From positions 225,175-289,174 of the forward strand of contig NZ_BMJQ01000011.1 of the NCBI RefSeq assembly GCF_014643535.1: 64,000 nucleotides of DNA, read 5' to 3'. This DNA is from Aliidongia dinghuensis (lineage in GTDB: Bacteria > Pseudomonadota > Alphaproteobacteria > ATCC43930 > CGMCC-115725). The notes under the pieces are model-generated. The model did no database searches. It saw nothing but the letters and a program-made list of their open reading frames with translations, and was not told the DNA's origin. The position numbers were made by a program, and so were the translations under genes. This document shows positions 40,715 through 48,716 of this stretch, in pieces (position 1 is the stretch's first letter; every line of letters begins with the position of its first letter).

Positions 40715-41997
40715 GGCGCTCCCTGGGCGGCTGGCCGGCCTGCGCCATAAATCCAGCGGACATAGGCGACGACATCGCGCCGGTCCTGGTCGGACAGCAC
40801 CGCGCGCCAGCTGGGCATCGAGGTGCCGGGCACGCCGTTCGCCAGCACCTCGAGTGCGTGCGCCGTGGTCGGCTGTTCGAGCTGGAAGTTGGTAGGGGCG
40901 GGCGCGATCGTGCGCGCCGCAGGCCCGTCGCCGGCTCCGCCAGCACCGTGGCAGGACGTGCAGTTCCGTGCGAACACCGCCTGGCCGTGCGCGAGCGCGT
41001 CCGGCGCCGGGCTGTTGTCCGGCTGGGTTGGGTTGAGCGTCCGGACATAGGCGACGAGGCTCGCCAGATCATACGACGGCAGGTCGCGCCAGGCCGGCAT
41101 CGACGAGCCGGCGACGCCGTTCCAGAGCGCGCTGCTGACCCGTTCGTCCGACAGGCGTGTCGCCTGCAAGTCGGCCGGCCGGGGCACAAGACCGGCGGCC
41201 GCGGGCCCGGTGCCGGCGCCTGTGGCGCCATGGCAACTGGCACAACTATGGGCGAAGAGATCCGCGCCATGGGCGACGGCGGCCGGCAGGTCGGCCGGGG
41301 CCAGGCCCGAGAGGAAGCGGCGGGACGGCCCATCGATCGTCCGCTGGGCCGCATTCGCATCGCCGCGCCCGATCAGCGCCCCGTCGCTGGCCCCGTCGCT
41401 TGCCCCGCCCATGCTCATCGCGGCGCTCGCGGGCGACGGTTGCTGGTCGTACCCGGAGAGCGCCCGGGCGCGCCCGAGGCTCTGCAGATAGGCGACGAGA
41501 TCCCGGCCCTCCACGGTCGGCCGATTGGGCGCGCCGTCGAACAGCCAGGGATAGGCCGGCATGATCGAATCCGCGACGGTCAGGCGGGGGTTGAACAGAT
41601 GAACCTGCTGCCAATCGTCCGGGCGGATGCCGGCTTCGCGCGCCAGATCCGGGCCGGTGCGGCGCGTGCCCCAGAGCTGCGGATAGTCGAATTTCGTCTC
41701 CCAGGCCTCCGTGGGTGCGCCCCAGCGGGCGACGTCGGCCGGGACGAACCGCACCTGCTGGCTGTGGCAGTTGGTGCAGCCTTCCCGCGCGAAGATCGCG
41801 GCGCCATGCTGCTCGGCCGGGCTGTAGGCCGGCATGTCGATCGGGGCCGTGGCCGCGATCTGGTGTTTCAGCAGGCGGCCCGGAATGACCCCCAGCAGGA
41901 CGAACGACAGGACGAAGAAGCCGAGCCCCGCGACGGACGCGATGACGTGGGCATAGCCGAAGTGAGCGCCTGGGCGGCGCTCCGGTGACATGGCCAT
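40711..41997 (-). CDS. Fused CcoO-like subunit and diheme cytochrome c (triheme)
   Basis: A 428-residue membrane-anchored cytochrome with three CxxCH sites. Residues 15-40 form a transmembrane helix. Residues 60-175 are CcoO-like: heme site CTNCHSQQVR (74-83), TGPDLAREAG and the Met ligand in SIMPAYPWLF. After a linker rich in Ser, Ala and Gly (183-225) come two class I cytochrome domains, CASCH (252-256) with Met300 in SSMPAW, and CTSCH (346-350) with Met394 in TSMPSW, resembling CcoP. One polypeptide thus combines the parts of CcoO and CcoP, the electron entry of a cbb3-type oxidase. The ribosome site GGGAG lies in the end of ccoN; its stop overlaps the small membrane gene. Confidence 0.9.
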   Translation of the reverse strand: MAMSPERRPGAHFGYAHVIASVAGLGFFVLSFVLLGVIPGRLLKHQIAATAPIDMPAYSPAEQHGAAIFAREGCTNCHSQQVRFVPADVARWGAPTEAWETKFDYPQLWGTRRTGPDLAREAGIRPDDWQQVHLFNPRLTVADSIMPAYPWLFDGAPNRPTVEGRDLVAYLQSLGRARALSGYDQQPSPASAAMSMGGASDGASDGALIGRGDANAAQRTIDGPSRRFLSGLAPADLPAAVAHGADLFAHSCASCHGATGAGTGPAAAGLVPRPADLQATRLSDERVSSALWNGVAGSSMPAWRDLPSYDLASLVAYVRTLNPTQPDNSPAPDALAHGQAVFARNCTSCHGAGGAGDGPAARTIAPAPTNFQLEQPTTAHALEVLANGVPGTSMPSWRAVLSDQDRRDVVAYVRWIYGAGRPAAQGAP

Positions 41998-41999
41998 CC

Positions 42000-43448
42000 C
42001 TATTCTCCCGCGACCGGATGGGCGCCGACTGCGACGAGTTCGCCCGGCGACAGAGGTTCAGGCGAGCTTTCGGCAGTCTCGCTCGCGGCGGCGGGCCCGG
42101 TGGTCAAGCCCAGGAGGAAGGCAAGGAAGCCGGCGAGCACCGGTGCCGCACTCGCATCGCGGAACGCCCAGTAGCTGGCGACGGCCCGGACGGAGTCCAT
42201 CCAGGGGGAGCCGCTTTCCCAGAGATGCGCCTCGACCAGCCCGGCGGCGGTCAGGTCGAAGAACATGACGAGCAGGCCCGTTCCGATCAGCCAGTAGGAC
42301 CAGGCCATCGCCGTCGCGTTGTAGCGGACGCCCGGCACGCGCTGCCAGGCATGTGCGATGCCGCCGGCGGCGACGAAGGTCGCGAAGCCGAGCATCGCCA
42401 GATGCGAGTGGGCGATCTTCCAGTCAGTGAAGTGGACCAGCGCCTGCACCGGCATCAGCGCCTGGAACGAGCCCTGCAGGCTGACCAGCAGATAGAAGAT
42501 GATGCCCGTCCAGACATAGCGCAGCGGGATGTCCTTGAGGACGGCGGCGCCCTGGCCGCCGAGCGACATCAGCAGGTTCGTCACGACCAGGATCACGTCC
42601 GCACCCTGATAGACCGACGCCACAATCGCCGCCTTCTGCGTGTCCATCGGCAGCGACGAATAGACATAATGATGCGTGCCGGTGAGCGGATAGACGAAGA
42701 ACAGGCCCCAGAACCCGATCATCGACAGGAAGTGGCTGTAGATCGGGCGCCGGGTGACGGCCGGGATCAGGGCATAGGCGATCGCGAGCGAGAAAGGGGT
42801 CACCAACAGGCCGACGGCGTCATGGATCCACAGGCCGCTGAACGCGGCTCCCAGGGCGCCCGGCACCAGTTCGGGCACCAGGCTGCCGATCGGAAACGAG
42901 AGGAACGAGAAGACGCCGCCGCCGATGATGTACCAGGCCGAGACATAGAGCCCGCCCGGGATCGGCTTCAACAGCGGCAGGATGAACTGGACGAACCAGA
43001 GCGCCAGGCAGAACTCGGTCACGATGTTCGTGACCGCCGGGAATTCCGTCCAGGCGAGCGGCTTGGCCGCAACCAGCCAGTGGTCGAAGCCCGCGAGCAC
43101 CAGGCTCCAGCCTGACAGCACGACGCCCAGGTTCCAGAGCCAGAACAGGGCCCAGCCGAGCCGCCGGCTGGTCACCGGCCGGTCCGCTAGCCGCGGGACG
43201 AGGTGATAGAGCGTCGCGAGGAAGCCGTTGCACAGCCAGCCCCACAGGATGCCCTGGGTGTGGTCGTAGCGCAGTCGTCCCCAGGTTGCCCAGGGATAGC
43301 TGCCGAGAAAATCGGGATAGGTGAATTTCAACGCGACGATCGCGCCGAACACCGCTGAGATGATGAGCGTGACGATCGCCGCCAGGCTGTGCGCCTTGAT
43401 CAGGTCATACTCGACGCGCGGCGGCGCCGATAGGGTGGTGGCCGTCAT
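42000..43448 (-). CDS. ccoN: cbb3-type cytochrome c oxidase subunit I (CcoN-like)
   Basis: A 482-residue heme-copper oxygen reductase core with about 12 transmembrane helices. Metal ligands are visible: H63 (RYDHTQGILWGW, low-spin heme), H209 (WIHDAVGL, CuB), H259-H260 (LTGTHHYVYS, CuB), and H347/H349 in HFTDWKIAHSHLAMLG (high- and low-spin hemes). Y237 in PIYSHFLSMIGFW is at the position of the helix VII Tyr of cbb3 oxidases, favouring O2 reduction over NO reduction. The usual 'WWYGHNAVGF' is replaced by LWIHDAVGLL, so it is divergent from classical FixN/CcoN. It overlaps the upstream cytochrome by 4 nt. The long open frame upstream is not part of the protein. Confidence 0.88.
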   Translation of the reverse strand: MTATTLSAPPRVEYDLIKAHSLAAIVTLIISAVFGAIVALKFTYPDFLGSYPWATWGRLRYDHTQGILWGWLCNGFLATLYHLVPRLADRPVTSRRLGWALFWLWNLGVVLSGWSLVLAGFDHWLVAAKPLAWTEFPAVTNIVTEFCLALWFVQFILPLLKPIPGGLYVSAWYIIGGGVFSFLSFPIGSLVPELVPGALGAAFSGLWIHDAVGLLVTPFSLAIAYALIPAVTRRPIYSHFLSMIGFWGLFFVYPLTGTHHYVYSSLPMDTQKAAIVASVYQGADVILVVTNLLMSLGGQGAAVLKDIPLRYVWTGIIFYLLVSLQGSFQALMPVQALVHFTDWKIAHSHLAMLGFATFVAAGGIAHAWQRVPGVRYNATAMAWSYWLIGTGLLVMFFDLTAAGLVEAHLWESGSPWMDSVRAVASYWAFRDASAAPVLAGFLAFLLGLTTGPAAASETAESSPEPLSPGELVAVGAHPVAGE

Positions 43449-43930
43449 TTCGTCCCTCGCTTCGCCACATCGAGCACCCAGGCCGCGATGGCGGTCCGAT
43501 CGTCCGGAGACAGGTCGATGCCGGTCGGACCCGGCGGATAGCCGTCCCAGCCTGGGGCAGGGTGGCTCACGGCATTGCCGATCAGACCGCGGCCATCGCC
43601 GCAGATCGGGTCCTGGGTGGCCATGGCGGCGTAGTGCGCAGCGATCGCCTGCCAGGACGGGCCGACCAGACGCTGGGCGGTGTCGTGGCAGCCCGCGCAT
43701 TGCTGGCGGATGAGCGTGTCGCCATGGGCGATCAGCGCCGGGGTGACCGCCACTGCCGTGACGCTGGGCGAGGCCGCCAACGAGACCGGCGGGTCCTCGC
43801 CAGCGCGGATCGGCACCGCGGTCGCTGGCGTCTGCAGCACCTGCCAGGCAACCAGCGAGGCGACGACCAGCACGACGACGAGCATGGCGAGCGCGAGCCG
43901 CGTCACGCCATGATGGGAGGCGTCGCTCAT
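43445..43930 (-). CDS. Membrane-anchored monoheme cytochrome c
   Basis: A 161-residue protein with an uncleaved N-terminal helix (LALAMLVVVLVVASLVAWQV) and a single heme site CAGCH at 78-82. The C-terminal region SPDDRTAIAAWVLDVAKRG is the usual last helix of a c-type domain. It sits between the soluble sulfite-dehydrogenase cytochrome and the oxidase and probably relays electrons from one to the other. Starts at the ATG at 43930, overlapping the upstream gene by 4 nt; the shorter start is chosen because it precedes the membrane helix and matches the overlap. Confidence 0.87.
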   Translation of the reverse strand: MSDASHHGVTRLALAMLVVVLVVASLVAWQVLQTPATAVPIRAGEDPPVSLAASPSVTAVAVTPALIAHGDTLIRQQCAGCHDTAQRLVGPSWQAIAAHYAAMATQDPICGDGRGLIGNAVSHPAPGWDGYPPGPTGIDLSPDDRTAIAAWVLDVAKRGTK

Positions 43931-44391
43931 GGCTTCTTGTCCTCCTGGCCGTTCCAAGCCACGAGATAGTCGACGATCTTCGGCACGTCCTCGGGGGCGA
44001 TCGGCGCGCCATAGACCTTGATCATCTTGTTGACCTCGGCGGTCCAGACGGCGCGCTGGAAGTTCGGCTGGGCGCTCACGTAGCGCGGGCTGTGGCAGAT
44101 CACGCAGTTGCTGACGAAGGCGTCGCGGCCGGGCAATGCCGGCAGCTCGGGCTCGTCATGCGGGATCGCGATGCGCCGCGCCGCGGGGCTGGTTGCGCTG
44201 AACATCGGCGGACTGGTGTTGGGCGGGGTGGCGATCGACAGGACCCCGGCCGATGGCGCGGTGGTTGGCGGCGTGCTGGTTGCCGGCGGACTGATGAGGG
44301 GCGGGCTGATGGGGGGCGCGTCGGCGGCGGAGGCCGCGGCGCAGACGACGGCCAGCAGGGCGGCCAGCGCGAGTTTCTGGTGTCCGGTCAT
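43927..44391 (-). CDS. sorB: Sulfite dehydrogenase cytochrome c subunit (SorB-like)
   Basis: A 154-residue exported cytochrome c. A signal peptide (cleavage near ASAAD, residue 22) is followed by a Pro/Ser/Thr-rich linker (about 26-64) and one heme domain with CVICH (96-100). Its arrangement after a molybdenum sulfite oxidase gene and size match SorB, the electron acceptor of SorA. The long disordered linker is unusual and may tether it flexibly. It begins 1 nt after the sorA stop. Confidence 0.82.
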   Translation of the reverse strand: MTGHQKLALAALLAVVCAAASAADAPPISPPLISPPATSTPPTTAPSAGVLSIATPPNTSPPMFSATSPAARRIAIPHDEPELPALPGRDAFVSNCVICHSPRYVSAQPNFQRAVWTAEVNKMIKVYGAPIAPEDVPKIVDYLVAWNGQEDKKP

Positions 44392-44392
44392 C

Positions 44393-45613
44393 TCACACCA
44401 CCAGGCCGGTCGTGCTGTCGATCACCTTGCGGCCGTACCCGCCATGGTTCCACTGGCTCAGGATCTGATGCTCGCCGGCCTGGTTGACCGCCCGGACCCG
44501 AAGCTGGTAGGGCCCGCGGGCCGCCGGCGTCCAATTGAGGCGCCAGCGGCGCCAGGAATAGCGGTCGATCTCGGGATCGAGGGCCGCTTCCTGCCAGCTC
44601 TGCCCCCGATCGGCCGAGACCTCGACCCGGGTGATGCCATAGCCGGCATCGTAGGCCAGGCCCTCGAGCGGATAGGCCTGCCCAAACGGGATCGTCTCCA
44701 GCGGCTCGGGCCGAACGAAGATCGAATGGATGCTGAGCTTGCCGATCGGTTTCGTCTTGACCGCCAGATGATCCTCGGACTCGTTGTAGTCCGGATTGTC
44801 CGGCACGCGGTAGGCGACGTCGTGCCAGATATTGTGGAACGGCTCTGTCGTTACTTGGATATCGGTCACACACTTGACCCAATAGGTCGCATAATAGCCG
44901 GGCACGATGAGGCGCAGCGGAAAGCCGTTCAGCATCGGCATCGGCGTACCGTTCATGGCATAGGCCACGATCAGCGTGCCGTCGGTCGCATGTTCGATCG
45001 GCAGCGCCTTCTTGAGGTCGGCGAGCGCCGGCATCGGCGATCGGTCGAGACCCTGCATCGTAATCTCGACCGAGCCCGCTTTGAGGCCGGCCCGATCGAA
45101 CAGGTCGGTGAGGCGTACGCCGGTCCACCGCGCATTGCCCATGCCGCCATTGACCCATTGGGAGCCCGGCACGGGCGGCTGGAACAGGCTGCGCGAATTG
45201 CCCGAACAGATAGCGAGCGCGGTGACCGAAACCGGCTCGAAGTCGCGCTTGAGCTCATCCAGCGACAGCGATAACGGGCGCTCGACGTTGCCGCCGATCG
45301 TCAGCCGGAACGCCGCGGGATCGATCAGCGTCGGCAGCGCGGACTCATGCCAGCGCACGAAGAACGCCTCGTTCGGCGTCAGGTCCTGCCGGAAATAATG
45401 CAGCGGCGTCTCGAGCTGCGGCGGCCGGTCGGTCAGCAGCAGCAGATCCGTCTTCTCTGGGAACCGCACGAGCTTCTTCGGCGGGAAGTGGAGGTTCGTT
45501 TCATCCGCGGCGGCACGTCCGAACGGGGACAGCATCAAGCCCGCGCCAGCGGCAGCGACTCCCGCCAGAAATTGGCGGCGGCTCTTTGGATATGCCCGCA
45601 TTGTTCCCTTCAT
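44393..45613 (-). CDS. sorA: Molybdopterin sulfite dehydrogenase (SorA/SoxC-like), Tat-exported
   Basis: A 406-residue periplasmic molybdoenzyme oxidising sulfite to sulfate. A twin-arginine signal (KSRRQFLAGVAAAG, residues 11-24) precedes the oxidoreductase molybdopterin domain; the Mo-ligating Cys is C136 in ALAICSGNSRSLF, followed by MGNARWTGVRLTDL. The C-terminal Mo-co dimerisation domain spans about 290-406. SoxC belongs to the same family, but no sox genes are nearby, and the cytochrome partner next door favours a SorAB pair. Start at 45613 has GAGGAAG upstream. First gene of the operon; a copy of the shared element lies 110-160 nt upstream. Confidence 0.92.
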   Translation of the reverse strand: MKGTMRAYPKSRRQFLAGVAAAGAGLMLSPFGRAAADETNLHFPPKKLVRFPEKTDLLLLTDRPPQLETPLHYFRQDLTPNEAFFVRWHESALPTLIDPAAFRLTIGGNVERPLSLSLDELKRDFEPVSVTALAICSGNSRSLFQPPVPGSQWVNGGMGNARWTGVRLTDLFDRAGLKAGSVEITMQGLDRSPMPALADLKKALPIEHATDGTLIVAYAMNGTPMPMLNGFPLRLIVPGYYATYWVKCVTDIQVTTEPFHNIWHDVAYRVPDNPDYNESEDHLAVKTKPIGKLSIHSIFVRPEPLETIPFGQAYPLEGLAYDAGYGITRVEVSADRGQSWQEAALDPEIDRYSWRRWRLNWTPAARGPYQLRVRAVNQAGEHQILSQWNHGGYGRKVIDSTTGLVV

Positions 45614-45721
45614 GGCTTCCTCGTCATTCAGGCAGGGGAAGTCGGTGTCGAAAACGCCATGAACTCGCAAAGGCCAAGCGGGCCTTGCGTTCAGCCCTCG
45701 ATTGGAGCGGCGCTTCGCTGG

Positions 45722-45773
45722 TAAATCTGTGATGCACGCACGGTTCGACACATCCCCCGTGATGGGGAGCTAC
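45722..45773 (-). promoter_or_regulatory. Shared GGGGAT element, copy B (upstream of the sulfite operon)
   Basis: On the minus strand it reads CTCCCCATCACGGGGGATGT, followed by GTCGAACCGTGCGTGC and ATCACAGATTTA. It matches copy A position by position outside the core (for example CATCACA.ATT and TCG..CC). It lies about 110 nt upstream of sorA. Confidence 0.65.
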
Positions 45774-46253
45774 GCCGACCGATTTCGGGGGGGGCAGGTG
45801 CTGATCGGCCGCGTAAGCGCACAACCGCGCTGGCTAGGTAGGCTGGCCCTCAGGCTGCGGAAAGTGATTAGCTGCGGCGTTCGGATTTCAGGCTTTGTGC
45901 CGGTCGGGGGTGGCTCCGATGCGATTTTTCCCGCGAAACCGGATACCGCGGTGGCGACATCGCGCTATTGGGCGCCAGGGCCCATGCTCACAATTTGCAG
46001 CAGGTTGGCGCGGAGTTCCGGTCTGTTCGCTGTAAACTCTCTCAGTTGCCGAAGATCCCACTTTCCAAGAGTTCGGGGACCACGGGGGAGGTGCTTGGGC
46101 TTGGGCATCGGACCGGCGATCGAGCCTGGTCGGGATTGGCTCTACGATTACTAGGTCAAACCTCAATCGCGCCACGATGCCGAAGCCGCGCTGGCGCAGA
46201 TGCAGCGGCGGCCGGCCTGGTTTGACTGCCGCTCGCCGCCCAGAACAGCACAC

Positions 46254-46300
46254 CGCCCCCCCCATCGGAGGGGATATATCGCGCAGAGCTTTGACCGCAA
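46254..46300 (+). promoter_or_regulatory. Shared GGGGAT element, copy C (upstream of the carboxymuconolactone-decarboxylase-like gene)
   Basis: Reads CCCCCCCCATCGGAGGGGAT, then ATATCGCGCAGAGCTTTGAC. The core CCCCATCGG and GGGGATA..TCG are shared with copy A. It points toward the gene at 46519, about 220 nt away. The rest of 45774-46518, over 700 nt, contains no supported gene. Confidence 0.55.
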
Positions 46301-46518
46301 GCTTCAGCCAGATTTGGATGTCGGCGACCGTCGCGGCTACACGCGAGGTTGCAGAGATGAGTGGCGCCTGGTCCGGCGTGCGGCGGCTCTTCGCGAGCTG
46401 CGAGCAGGTCGTCTCCTGCCAGCCGCGCATTCGTACCGCGGCGATGGTTGTTGTTGAAAGCGATCCCTCGGCGCCTTCCGTCGGAGGACGCCCTTGATCC
46501 ACGATCCTGGAGGCGAAT

Positions 46519-47094
46519 ATGCGGCTGCCCCTTCTTCCCCCTTCCGAACTAGGTGCCGAGCAGCGTCCGCTTTATGACGATATGCGCAAGGGTATCGAGA
46601 CGACCTTCAAAGGCTTCACCGCCATTGATCGCGCCGGGCAGTTGATCGGCCCTTGGAATCCGTGGATCCGGTTTTCGCGATTTGGAGGGCCGGTCTGGGA
46701 ACTGGTCAAATCGCTCTCCTCCTCACCAAGCTTGCCAAAGCCCGTCCGCGAAATTGCAATTCTCGTCACCGGCGCACACTTTCATTCCGCCTACGAGATC
46801 TATGCCCACGTTCTGGTCGCGGAACTGCGCGGAATTCCGGACGACAAGATTGCAACGATAATCGCCGGTCAACGTCCGGGCGATCTCACCCGCGAGGAAG
46901 CAGTGGCCTACGACCTGGCGTCGGCCCTCGTTTCCGGCGGAACGCTTCCGGCCTTGACCTACCAGCAGGCCGTCGGCCTTTTCGGCGAAGAGGGAACGGC
47001 GGAGTTCATCTATCTCGTGGGTCTCTATTGCATGGTGTCCGTCACGTTGAATGGCTTCGACGTACCGGTTCCTGAGGCGGCCGAATCCCGCTAA
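46519..47094 (+). CDS. Carboxymuconolactone decarboxylase-like protein
   Basis: A 191-residue protein of the CMD/AhpD superfamily. The core PVREIAILVTGAHFHSAYEI is followed by YAHVLVAELRGIPDDKIATI and a second half containing EEAVAYDLASALVSGG. AhpD-type redox members carry a CxxC in the helix; here that position reads AYEIYAHVL, keeping Glu and His but no Cys, as in non-redox decarboxylase-like members. The start has GGAGG 8 nt upstream (46507). It is monocistronic, facing away from the sulfite operon. Substrate unknown. Confidence 0.85.
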   Translation: MRLPLLPPSELGAEQRPLYDDMRKGIETTFKGFTAIDRAGQLIGPWNPWIRFSRFGGPVWELVKSLSSSPSLPKPVREIAILVTGAHFHSAYEIYAHVLVAELRGIPDDKIATIIAGQRPGDLTREEAVAYDLASALVSGGTLPALTYQQAVGLFGEEGTAEFIYLVGLYCMVSVTLNGFDVPVPEAAESR

Positions 47095-47167
47095 TTGCAT
47101 GTGCTGGGGCGCGACCCTATGTCGTCTCAAAATAGTCGGTTGAGCGCACTGGTAGAAATGCGATGTC

Positions 47168-47203
47168 GGCGGGGTCACGATCGGCACCGATCGTGACCCC
47201 GCC
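47168..47203. terminator. Perfect 17-bp palindrome in a gene-free region
   Basis: GGCGGGGTCACGATCGG and CCGATCGTGACCCCGCC flank a CA dinucleotide. A further GTC/GAC pairing extends the stem past one bulged base, and AGCTATTTTG follows. It probably ends the transcript of the gene stopping at 47094 and perhaps that of the opposing gene. The rest of 47095-47531 shows no supported gene. Confidence 0.65.
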
Positions 47204-47531
47204 CGACGAGCTATTTTGTTCAACATACCGAGAGCCGCCACCAACCCTGCAGGCATGAATGTCGGATTCGGCGTTCCAATTACCTGAAGGCTGCCGTTCT
47301 GCTCTCGGCCCATCCGAGCCGAAGAGCGGCCGGGCGGCCTCGCGCCCATCCCGGCCGTTCTGCCAAATTCCCACGCTTCCCGAAACCGGCCATAGCTCGG
47401 TGAGGTGCGAGTCCAGTCCATCACCAGGTGAAAGCACCGGATTTGCACCGTTTGGCGGACAAGGGCCGGAATTCGCGGAAGCGCCGATCCGTTCAGGCGC
47501 TTCTGGAGCGGCCGTAGGGCTGTGGTGCCGG

Positions 47532-48716
47532 TCAACCGGCCGGGGCGCCGGGCTCGTCGTTCTCCGCCGCCTCCGGACGCTGCTCCCACATGCCGCCCTT
47601 CATGGTGACGATGGAGGGCTGCTCGAACCATTGGTTGGGCGCCAGGATCTCGCCGCGGCGGATGTCGGGCAGCACCTGCAGGTCGAAGATCTCGTCCGTG
47701 CCGGTGACGAATTCGAGGACGCCGAGGATGCGGCCGCTCCGCGCCTCGACCGCGGCCACGCCGGCCATGAGTTCGTCCTGCTCCGCCTCGATCGGCAGGC
47801 CTTGGGGCCCGCGCTTCTGCCGGAGCTTCGACAGGCCGACGAACAGCACGCCGCGATAGCCCGCGAGCCCATGGGTAAAGCCCGGCAGCTTGGCGACGAC
47901 CTCTCTCGCCCCCGAGGCCGGATCGATCCGCAGCAGCAGGCCGCGCCCGCCCTCGAGCACGTAGAGCGCCCCGTCGATGATGCGCGGCGAATGCGGCATG
48001 GAGAGGTTGCCCGCCACGATCCGGCCGGACGGCACCTCCATCAGGATGCCGCCCTCGGCCATGCCGTCGCGCCAGCCGCTCGGTGTGTTGGTTTGACCGA
48101 GCGCCGTCGCATAGCGCAGCTTGCCGTCGTGGAACGCCATGCCGTTCAGGTGGCAGCGGTCGTCGCCGGTGAAGTCGGTCACGAACGGCGGCTGCCAGAT
48201 CGGCGTGAAGTTGAAATAGCCGTCGATGACGCTGATGCAGGACCAGCGCGTGTTGACCGCGAGCACGATGTTCTTGTCGAACGCCATGTCGTGCAGGTCG
48301 CAATAGCCGGTGTAGTAGCTCTGGCGCGGTACGAACACGGCGTCGTAATGGTCCGGCTTCTTCGGATAGAGCGGCGCCAGGGTCGTGACGTTGGCGAAGA
48401 TCATCAGCTCGCGCGTCGTGGCAATGGCGAGCCGATTGCCGGCAGCCGCGAGCCCCATGGAGCGCGGCAGCAGGCAGGCGGCCAGGGTCGGCACGCCGTC
48501 AGTGACGCCCAGCAGCGCTACGCCAGACGGCCGCCGGCTCAAGGCGAGCGAGCAGCCGAGCGTCGCCAGCACATGCAGGAACTGGCCCCGGTCGCGCAGG
48601 TCGATCAGGGAAGGCTGCACATCGGGGCCAGGCGGCGGCTCCTTTACGGGAGCCGCGTGGACATCATCGCCATTTCCGACGAGGGATATTCGCTCTGCTG
48701 AGACCTGCTGGCTCAT
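47532..48716 (-). CDS. TIGR03032/DUF4915-family protein
   Basis: A 394-residue soluble protein without signal peptide. The sequence has the recurring hydrophobic-Asp/Gly strands of a beta-propeller and segments typical of TIGR03032: YYTGYCDLHDMAFD, CHLNGMAFHDGKLRYATALG, and MPHSPRIIDGALYVLEGGRG. The family has no established function; members often lie near giant repeat proteins or oligotricopeptide proteins. Here it follows the filamentous-haemagglutinin gene on the same strand, and its ATG overlaps the stop of a 27-codon ORF. Confidence 0.82.
   Translation of the reverse strand: MSQQVSAERISLVGNGDDVHAAPVKEPPPGPDVQPSLIDLRDRGQFLHVLATLGCSLALSRRPSGVALLGVTDGVPTLAACLLPRSMGLAAAGNRLAIATTRELMIFANVTTLAPLYPKKPDHYDAVFVPRQSYYTGYCDLHDMAFDKNIVLAVNTRWSCISVIDGYFNFTPIWQPPFVTDFTGDDRCHLNGMAFHDGKLRYATALGQTNTPSGWRDGMAEGGILMEVPSGRIVAGNLSMPHSPRIIDGALYVLEGGRGLLLRIDPASGAREVVAKLPGFTHGLAGYRGVLFVGLSKLRQKRGPQGLPIEAEQDELMAGVAAVEARSGRILGVLEFVTGTDEIFDLQVLPDIRRGEILAPNQWFEQPSIVTMKGGMWEQRPEAAENDEPGAPAG

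Noticed and set aside
43449..44012. In-frame upstream extension of the CcoN-like gene
   Set aside because: It overlaps two cytochrome genes in another frame; the protein proper begins at the ATG at 43448, which overlaps the preceding stop.
45888..46502. 204-codon minus-strand frame in the gap before the CMD-like gene
   Set aside because: No ribosome site, no recognisable domain, and it runs through the conserved GGGGAT element.
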